Source of the DNA: Vitis vinifera
Taxonomy: Eukaryota > Streptophyta > Magnoliopsida > Vitales > Vitaceae
Assembly: GCF_030704535.1 (NCBI RefSeq)
Contig: NC_081818.1
Location: 7,429,501 to 7,493,500, forward strand
Direction of reading: 5' to 3'
Length of the DNA: 64,000 bases
Within the stretch, counting starts at the first letter, position 1, and each line of letters begins with the position of its first letter. The notes beneath the pieces are model-generated. The model had not been told where the DNA came from. It saw nothing but the letters and a program-made list of their open reading frames with translations, and did no database searches. Made by a program: the position numbers and the translations under genes. Positions 55,901-64,000 of this stretch are shown piece by piece.

Positions 55901-58900
55901 TAACACACAATATTGACAGGCTACGGCAGTGGGCATATGCATAATGCAGCAACTAATTCAAGCTTTAATATTATAATCAGCAGCACCAAAAACTTGCAAG
56001 TATTGAAGGTTGAAATTGAAAAACAAGTCTCAATGATTTGTACCATTAAAACCAACAGAAAAAGGGAAAAGAAAGGAGAACAAAAATGAAACAAACTAAG
56101 GAGGAATACAAACCTTTGTATGAGGCCAAAGTTGGTCAGGAGAAACATGCATTGTGCAGCCCTCTTTACCTGATTCCCACTCAACTACAAAGCGTGCTAG
56201 GACCCCAGAGCCAAAACTAAACCACAAACTCATTAGTCCAACCGCCTCAATTCTAAATGCCCGCCTCATCTGTTCTGATAACTTATCAGAAACCTCAACA
56301 CCTTTTACTCCAACTGGTGCTTTACCATCACAATTAGCACTGATTTCTTCTGGTTTCTCATCCATTCTCACTCCCAGAAGTTTCCGCATTCCAAGTGCAA
56401 ACATTCTAGCATTAGAGAGCCTCTGGATATCTGCCACTAACTTTTTAATGCTATCAGCCTCAACAGACTGATAGCTCAGTACAACACCTTCTGGATCATA
56501 ACGGATATGAGAGTCTATATCAGATGTATTGGCAATGCGTACACCAGAACCCCATGTTGTATTACTGCTTCCCTTTTGAAGTTCCCACAAGTCCCGAAAA
56601 TGTTGATCAATTATTTTAACATCCCAATACATGCTTCCAGGTCTGCCAAGCCGCAAGCATATGTGTTGCCAAGAATCACCACTGGAAAATGGGAGTCGGA
56701 ACCATAAGTTTGAGGATGCATTTCTTAAACCTACTTCTTCAACATATGGAATGTCAAGTGCCTCCATCTGGCTAGTTAGTCTGGCATGCTTGATACAAAG
56801 AGAACAGTGCCTAACCACATGAAGAAGAGCTGAAACATAGACACTAGAAGGTGCATTCCCTTTATTTGCTTCAGCTATAAGATTACCGTAACTATATCCT
56901 TCAGTTTTACAAGCAATTTCTGATGAAATGAGTGCCTGTGACAAAGGCTGTAGAGTGTGAGCTGACTCTGAGATTTTCCTTCTCTTATAAAATCTTGTAT
57001 TGGCTTCTAAATTTTGAAGAGATGGGATCAAATCCAACATATCAGAAACACTACGTTTTCGCGAGTGTGTATCCTGTTTGGAAACAACATCATGACTTGA
57101 GCCATGAAAATTTGCTGAATCTGGAGCTTGGGCTGAAAAAAAGCCACTTTCCAGTCAAATATTGTTAACCAAAAAGAAAAATATGTCTAGTAGAAAACAC
57201 ATACATCCCAATTACTACAGATAAACTCAGAGTAGTTATCTTACATGTGGGACTTGTAACCCATGAGCTAGATCCAGCAGCTCTCAAAGATCCTGGTAGA
57301 GGACCAGTAGGTGAGCTTCTTGGTCCATTAGGTTTTGAACTTGAAGCAGGGACTCGAGGACCAGTTGGTCGGGGTGGAGATAGTAGTCGAGATGACCGAC
57401 TGCCAGAAACTGCTTCCTTTGAAGAATCACTCAGCAATCTAAGATGATCTTCATCCATTGTGGTACCAGAACCAATCTCAAGAGAGTGAGGAGATCTAAG
57501 AGAAGCCAAATCCTGATCAGACTTTGAAGCTGAGAGTTTCTTTCCAGCTGCACTCCTTACTGGGGCAGAAGATTGTAAACTCACTGAACTGGACTGCATT
57601 GAGCCCTTCATATTGCCTGAAGAATATAGAGAACCACCATAATGGGGTGCTACACTTGAAACCTTAGTGGCATTAATCTGTGATATCTGCATGCCTCCCT
57701 CCCACTTAGGAGAGGAGGCTCCAGCTTTCATACCAGGAAGATTCATTGGACCAGCACCAAAATGAGAACCAGGTGAGCTGTATGATGAAGAGAGATTCGG
57801 AACAGAGAAAGGGGGCAGAGATGCCCCTTTCTCAAGCTCAAATACTTCATCAACAATAGATGAAAAACTTGTTGGAGGACATCCAGGATTGTGCATGGAA
57901 CTTTCAAGGCTGAACTCAGAAAGAAGACCATGTTCAGAAGTCTGATTAGGAACCCCAGCATTTGGCAAGAAGGATAGTAGCTTTCCCCAGTCAACAAGGC
58001 TCAAATTCAGTTCATCTTCAAACATCTGCATCTGACCAATGTCAATTTTCTTGATGCGTATCACATGATTCATGTCACCAAAAGAACTAGATTTTCCAGA
58101 TGGATCTGGCTGAGTCTCTAGTAATTTAAAGAGGGGCTTGAAATCCTTATCAAGTTGCATCAGCAAAAAATAAGAACTTCCACAGTCAGGGAACCCCATG
58201 AGCAATAAATTTGAACCATTCAAAATGTGCTTGGGCAACTTTACTGCAGCAAAACCATGTTCATACACCTGCAAAAATAAAATCCTGCTTTGTTATGATT
58301 CTATAAAAGACAGTCTGCTCTTCTCATACAAAGGCAACACTGCACAATTTTAAACAGATAACTTGATTTGATCAGTTCCAATTTACAAGAATAGTTTGCT
58401 AAATCTAAGTTCATGGCAGAAAAAATTTATTTATTTATTTTTTTTTTGATTGGAAACGACACAAAGATATATATGGCAGAAAAAATTTATCTAACTTGAA
58501 AATTGGCAAAATCCCATCTAGAACTGAAAATATGAAGCACTTAAGAATATGTAACAAGGAGACTCCTATTTACAATTATTTCCATGCTACAAACCACAAT
58601 CTGCAAGTTCAACACTGTTCTTAATACAAATGCATCTTAGGTGTAGCTACAGCCTTGGCTGTTTTCAGTTTTTTCCCTGCTGTATCTCCCCTCTCTCCCT
58701 TTCTCCTTCCTCTGAGATTCTTGTAACAAATGTGATGATCATTACATAGTGCTTAAACATGAAACTGTTCTAACCCATCCAGATAACTTTTAGGGCTGGT
58801 AAAGTGAATGCTAAAATGGCTTTCTTGTTCTACCACATTACAAGTATTCTATTTATTCTTAAGTTAATTCTAATAGCTTAGTATTTGTGGTGGATTTTAA

Positions 58901-61900
58901 TGCCCGGTACATGTTTCCCCTTCAACAAAAATATTACAAAATGAGCACCAAAAAGGGGCGAATGCAACCTATGTAGAAGGGATGCATACAAGGGTCCTCT
59001 CAAACAAAAAGAAGACTCCTTACACCTTAAGGAAAACTTACATCATCAATAAAATCTAGAAAGAAAAGCCTTCATCTCCATAGAACTATCAGTCCCCACA
59101 AAAAACGAGTACAAAAAAACAATTTTTACCTTCAATTCATACTGGTCTATACTATAAAAAAATTCTTCTACCATGTCCTAGTATACCAAAACAAGTACAG
59201 TAGAGTTGCATGCCATCTTTATTTGTCTCCTTACAAAAAAACTCCCCTTCCAACTGTTTGATGTATCCACCATCCACAGTTGACTTAGAAACCACCCATG
59301 GAATACCAAAACTTGAAAACCAAAAGGACCACAAAATCCTTCTCACCCCTTGCAGATAAGTACATGGCTGATTCATCATCTTGCTTACACAAACAACACC
59401 AATTTGCTAATATCTTTTCTTTTTGCTAAATGCAAAGTAAGAAAATTCTCCAAGTTACCTATCAAAAAGGAAAGAAGAAGAAAAGAATCCTCTCCCAAAT
59501 TGCTACCAAGTAAAAAATAAATAAAAGAAAAAAAATTGGAGCAGCAAGTGATCACCAGATCTATCTACATGGAAAAGAGATTCTACCATCCAAGTTCAGA
59601 GCCTTATAGTATATCTGCACAGAGAATCTTCCATTATGCATACTAGGAGAAACAACTAGCATTCGTTCGGTAGCCATATTAGGTTCCCCCAGGACATAAT
59701 TATAATTAGTGATTTTAGGTTTTTATGATAGTGCCATATGATGTTGTTAATAACATACTATATATGCAATTACATTGGGTGGTGACCTAGGCAATTTGCC
59801 TATTGCATGACTGCAGTGCTAGTCTTGAACCTAGTGTGCATATCAGCAAGGTTGGTTAAGATACTCCCCACATGGATGCTCCTTTAATGGGAAGCATCAA
59901 GTTGAATTTTGATGGGTTGCATGGGTGACGCAGAAGAGTTATGAATTGGGGGGAAGGTTCATGGAGCATCATGGAATCAAGGTTCAAAGAATCGACCCAA
60001 TGTAGCACAACTCAGCTGAGTTGTATCCACCTCGGATCTTTCCGTGACAAGTCTGATACCCAATACCATCTTAATCATAAACTCGGCTAAGAATTGATTA
60101 AACTAGATTGACTGGTCGAGATTCCAAGTTAAGTTGGTTGAATCATCTAAGTTATCCAAGCATTCCCTTGTTTTACCCAAGAATCATTTTTTCCCCTTTC
60201 AAATCACAAGGAGTAATCAAAATTGAGAGATCTCTAAAAAATCAAAGATTTTCTTCAAAAGGAAGAGTTTTAAAATCCATGACCTAAACCATGAAGAAAG
60301 AAGACATCCCTTCCTGTCAACACATTGCTGTGGTGATTGTCTAACCAATGAGAAACATCAAATTCTTCCATCAAAAATGACCTCAGCATGTTGGCTCCCT
60401 CTTTGCTCTGGCTTCGTGATGTCACTGGTGTGGTGTGGGCATGGACTTCAAAGGAGGTTCTCTACCTCTACCGAACTAGGTATGCTTTCTATTTGTGGTG
60501 TGGGATTGAGAATTTGAAGATAAAAGGGGTAAATGTATTATTTTATATAAAAATGATTTATGACTACAAATGGTCATGTGTGTCATGAATGGGAATTTGA
60601 AGATTATTATTTTATATACTAAGCTATGGTTTGAATTGCTTCAATTTGGTTAATGCATTATTTCATATGGTAATTGTATCATATATATATATATATATAT
60701 ATATCATATATGGTGTATTATTTTATATGCTAACTTATTGTTAATAATACATTGAAACCATTCCCTTTATTATTATATTAGTATGTCTTTAAGTTTATCG
60801 ATTTCTAAAGTTTATTTAATTATATTTATTTTTTAAAACAATTTTCATAATATTTTTATAAATTTTTTAACTTCTTAATCTATCTTATTATGTGTATCAC
60901 CCGATACCAAACCAAGACACCAAGACTGATGTGCCTTGGAACCCTCCAAGTCAATAACTAATAACACAACGTTGAGCCATGCATGAAATATCAATAAGAG
61001 CATCCTCAAGAAATATAGGAGTGGGTCTACCCATTAAGGTAGAGCTTTTCGGCGCAAATGCATACTTACTGTATGTTTTGTGTGGCCTTTTTTGGCTCCT
61101 TAATCCATACTGCTCTTTTGCCTATCAAAAATAAAATAAAAAAATGATGCAGGGCTTTTAGCCTTGTTCGAAGGCCTAAAGCTTGCTAAGGCTAAGGGTT
61201 TATCCAACCTTTCTAGTAGAGGGGGATTCTATGATAGTCTTATATTAGGTAAATAAGGAGAATATCATAGAGGTTTTGATGAATGGTTGCACCAACGGAA
61301 ATTTAAGTCTAAATACAATTAAAACCATTTGATAAGTAAAACTTAAATTCTTAAACCTGTTTATAAATTTTCCCATACACCCTATGATGACATTTTAAAA
61401 AATTCTCTAAATAGTATTATCTCCATAAAATTTATGACTATCTATCCTTCATGAAGAAATCTATGTACAGAAGGGTGTGGAGATTTCATCATTAGAGAGA
61501 GGTGGAGCTGTAAGGAGGTAGGGGTCCTAGATGCAAGGGGCCATGGGCTGCTATCAAGAAGGGGTGGAATGTCTTCCATAGATCAACTGCCATTTTGGTC
61601 CCCTCAGAGGACCATCTTCCACTCTGATGTGTGTGGGAAATGAGCGCTTAAGTTCCTATTCCTAGTTCTTCTCCTCGATGTGGATAGGAATCTTATTAGT
61701 GTGTGGGCATTGGAATTCAAGTTTTGCTATAAATTTTTATAATTAGGAACTCAAGCTCGTACCAACCTTCTTAGTCACTATCCACAATTACAACATCAGA
61801 TAGGATATGGAGGACTCTTTATTCTAGAATTGCTCTAGCAAGGATGTTTTTCAGTAAATCCTTCTTCAAGGTGCTCTCCTCTAGGAGCATTTCTCCTTTT

Positions 61901-63130
61901 TCTTGGCGTGGGAATCTTGTGTGCCTTGTAAGGTGGATTTCTTCACTTGCCAAGTGGCGTGGGGGGAGGATTCTCCATGGAACATTCAATTCTAAGTTTA
62001 AAAGCTCTATGCATGAACTCTTTATTTATGTGCTCTAAGGCTTGGATCCCATTGATTGGCTGTAGTCAGCTTAGATCATGTTTGTGGCTGCTTTTTTCCT
62101 TTATTTGTATTTTTTTTGGAGTTCCTTTATTTGTTTCACCCTTCATGGCACCTTTAATATATCATTGTTGCCTATTGGAAAGGGTTTCATCATTCCACTA
62201 TAACAGCCACTTTCTGTGCAGACCTAATTACAGATGAATCAAACAGAGATATGAGAAGAAAATTGTGACATTGGAACCACTCTCATTTACATGACAAAGA
62301 AAATTCAGTCTTTGAGAATATCCTTAGCTTAGCAAATAAATCAATAGAGGCTAGAGCAGCCTTTTAACACAGAACCTGGACCTATAAAAAAGAACACAAA
62401 AGAGATAGAGATGATAATTCCCTGTAATCAAACTGTTTTCTCAAGATAAGACAACTCTTTAGCACCATCAAAATCGAAAAGTGAATAATAGTCAGTAGAG
62501 CATGGAGATGCCTGTTACCAGTGAGATTCAATGTGTGAAAGACCTGAGGACTAACAGGGCTTGGTTTAAGAAAAGGGTAAAATTAGCATCTAAAAGTTAT
62601 GAAACATTAAAAACCACCAATCATTACTATGCTTAAATTAAGTCAAGTCTCTGAAAATTTCGAGTCAGCTGTAGGAGAATTAGTTTTACTTTGTAACTGC
62701 TTTACATTATTAGATGCACTAAATTACAAAGACCGCTTACTTTCTTAGTTTTTAGGACTTAACATTGATTAGCAAACAACCCCTAAGTCTTCTACAAGTT
62801 ATGCCAAGGAATAATGACATCAAAACATTTCTGAATTTCCAATGTGCCCTCCCCTGCTGCAGACCACTAATAAATAAGAACATTTTAAGCCAAACTGCAA
62901 AGTTCAATCCATGAAACTTCTTTAGGTAAGGGGAAAAAAAAGGGGCATTGTTTACCTCAAGGCCTAAAAAACTGCCAATTGATGCAAACAAATGCAGAAT
63001 ACTTTTGCTTCTCAAGCTTATAAAGACTTCAGCTGCAGTCATACTCCCCTGATTTAAAGCTTCTTCACAATCTGACAATGTTGAAGGTGTAAGAATATTC
63101 CTGGATGACTGAAGAAGAAAGCGCCCATTC
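52941..63130 (-). CDS. MED14: Mediator complex subunit 14 (MED14/SWP), C-terminal three quarters
   Basis: Five exons on the minus strand: 63130-62956, 58268-57245, 57132-56114, 55321-54240 and 53745-52941. Together they give 1368 codons including the stop, with splice phases that agree at each junction. The first exon here starts one base into a codon, so upstream exons with the conserved N-terminal MED14 domain lie beyond the window. Arabidopsis SWP is about 1700 residues. Conserved blocks include LSLVDWGKLLSFLPNAG, RPGSMYWDVKIIDQHFRDLW, FLEDFINGAEVASLLDCIRL, YWIRIIYRKYFAVDMRCFAG and, at the last junction, FFVGGYVFAVSVHRVQLLLQ. A Ser/Pro/Gly-rich disordered stretch and a short Gln run are present. 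MED14 is the backbone linking the Mediator head, middle and tail, and is needed for RNA polymerase II transcription. The first intron seen (58269-62955) is long and TE-rich. Confidence 0.93.
55860..55881. repeat. TA microsatellite in a MED14 intron
   Basis: About ten TA units lie in the intron between exons 56114-57132 and 54240-55321. A similar AT run is at 60680-60704 and a shorter one near 43727-43744. Confidence 0.8.
58431..58472 (-). mobile_element. Tail-only LINE-like insertion (42 bp) with 18-bp target duplication
   Basis: A T-rich stretch followed by GATTGGAAACGACACAAAG is flanked by ATGGCAGAAAAAATTTAT at 58413-58430 and 58473-58490. On the minus strand it reads as unique sequence ending in CCAATC and poly(A), so it fits a strongly truncated LINE or SINE tail. 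It lies in the long MED14 intron, in the sense direction of the gene. Confidence 0.72.
58900..59400 (-). mobile_element. Degenerate LINE remnant in the MED14 intron
   Basis: The minus-strand frame at 59152-59379 has LWSFWFSSFGIPWVVSKSTV, resembling the zf-RVT region of plant LINEs (compare LWNLLFSSFGVVWVLPDSV in the large LINE). The frame is broken and the ends are not defined. Confidence 0.45.
59401..62955. other. MED14 intron, remaining part
   Basis: No exon was recognised. The stretch ending CTTTTGCCTATCAAAAAT at about 61110-61127 looks like a plus-strand LINE 3' end. Open frames at 61844-62237 have no clear motif. An 18-bp perfect palindrome lies at 60007-60024. Confidence 0.35.
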
Positions 63131-64000
63131 CTGCAAGTCAGAGAAGAAACTAAGAAAATCCTTAGAAGAAAAAGAAAATAAAGTTAGGTTCTTGAATAGA
63201 ACCAGGTATAATCGTCAGCAACCCATTTTGCTCAGTTTTGGTTGCTTTATTCTCAGTAACAGAAACTTAGATGAAGACGACGATACATAACAATTGTTAG
63301 GAAGAAACAAAAACAGAAGAAACACATCTGATGAACCAAATTTTTTAATCCCACTTACAGAAAGCACCTTTTGCTGCTGAGCTTGTTAATCCAAGCATGT
63401 TTTTGATTCAAGCTTCTTTCTCTTTTGACCTCAAAGTAACTTTTAAAGAATAGTGAAATAATCTTTTAAGACGAGGTTTAAAATTGATCGTTCTTAGAAA
63501 TTACCCAAAAAAATAAAATTTGCTTTTATTGTAAGAATTGCATATCATATATATCATGAATTATATAAGTGTCATAAGATAGTGAAGATGCAATACATAT
63601 TAGTGGCATGCTTTGATTAACTAGTTTTTGGGCCACTTTGGTGCCTTTGCATGCATTGTGTATACTTTTTTGCACCTGCTTAGGTGCTATTAATACAACT
63701 ATTTTTTTACCTATCCAAAAAAAAAAAAAAATTATTCCCTAAGGCCTGACCAATGTGGCCTAGAGACTGGGATAGACTCAGTGAGCTTGATTGGGTTCTA
63801 CCTAGAAGTGCAAAGGAGATGTTTATAATTTGCTTTATGGGTTTTGGGGCACTGGTAAGAGTTATATTGAGCATTGTTATAGCTTTACTTTCCTTAGGAC
63901 TATCTACTGGGAAAGAGATGCATGAATTGTTTAGGATAAGTGGAGACTAAAGGATACAATATAGAATTTGTATTATTTCTCCTCCTTTCTTGGCTTCCAC
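63131..64000. other. Right edge: MED14 intron with LINE remnants
   Basis: No further MED14 exon was recognised. The stretch TTTTTTTACCTATCC plus an A run (about 63703-63731) looks like a plus-strand LINE 3' end. The frame at 63753-63950 (SELDWVLPRSAKEMF) faintly resembles the zf-RVT region of another LINE. Both calls are weak. Confidence 0.35.

Noticed and set aside
56154-56471. 105-codon plus-strand frame
   Set aside because: Lies opposite a MED14 exon and shows no independent motif.
61844-62237. Overlapping open frames in the MED14 intron
   Set aside because: No convincing match to LINE or host proteins; left as unassigned intron.
1-64000. tRNA genes, rRNA, CRISPR arrays, organelle DNA insertions
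   Set aside because: Scanned by eye for tRNA B-box-like and regularly spaced repeat patterns. tRNA-like strings found were primer sites of LTR elements, and repeats found were microsatellites or transposon parts.

Overview
This window is plant nuclear DNA from a dicot. The evidence is intron-split genes with GT/AG junctions, AT-rich spacers, three pentatricopeptide-repeat (PPR) genes, a plant Mediator subunit 14 gene, a plant bHLH gene, Ty1-copia retrotransposons and plant-type LINEs. From general knowledge of gene and LINE style a grapevine (Vitis) or a close relative is likely, but nothing here proves the species.

Layout. 1-1840 is AT-rich upstream DNA. 2132-7386 (+) is a seven-exon bHLH transcription factor of the UNE12/bHLH7 type. 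7387-11085 is AT-rich and holds two terminal-inverted-repeat elements (8441-9000; 9812-10325 with a 9-bp target duplication). 11086-16609 is a decayed Ty1-copia element on the minus strand with both LTRs. 16610-20470 carries broken copia pieces, including gag fragments facing opposite ways. 23599-24024 (+) is a CENP-V/GFA zinc protein gene. 24282-28947 is a second minus-strand copia element with both LTRs and a 5-bp target duplication. 29420-31180 and 40567-42318 (both minus) are two intact restorer-of-fertility-like P-class PPR genes. They are tandem duplicates, now separated by a small LTR element (31477-32432) and a nearly complete 6-kb LINE (33652-39648, 13-bp target duplication). A Mutator-like inverted-repeat element (42445-44166) lies about 0.13 kb upstream of the second PPR start. 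48000-49964 (+) is a PLS-class PPR gene of the E type. Its probable 5' leader intron holds a solo LTR, a LINE tail and a truncated LINE. 52941-63130 (minus) is the C-terminal three quarters of MED14; its N-terminal exons lie beyond the right edge.

How the parts relate. The host genes do not form a pathway. The bHLH factor and MED14 act in nuclear transcription, the PPR proteins are expected to act on organelle RNA, and the CENP-V/GFA protein is a small zinc-binding enzyme-like protein of uncertain role. The most interesting biology is the restorer-like PPR pair. By hand alignment the two proteins are about 83% identical across motifs 2-14, yet differ at more than half of the residues that read RNA bases. 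This suggests the copies now recognise different organelle transcripts. A second theme is an unusually readable record of LINE activity: one near-complete copy, one truncated copy, and three insertions that amount to little more than the LINE tail, each flanked by a perfect target duplication.
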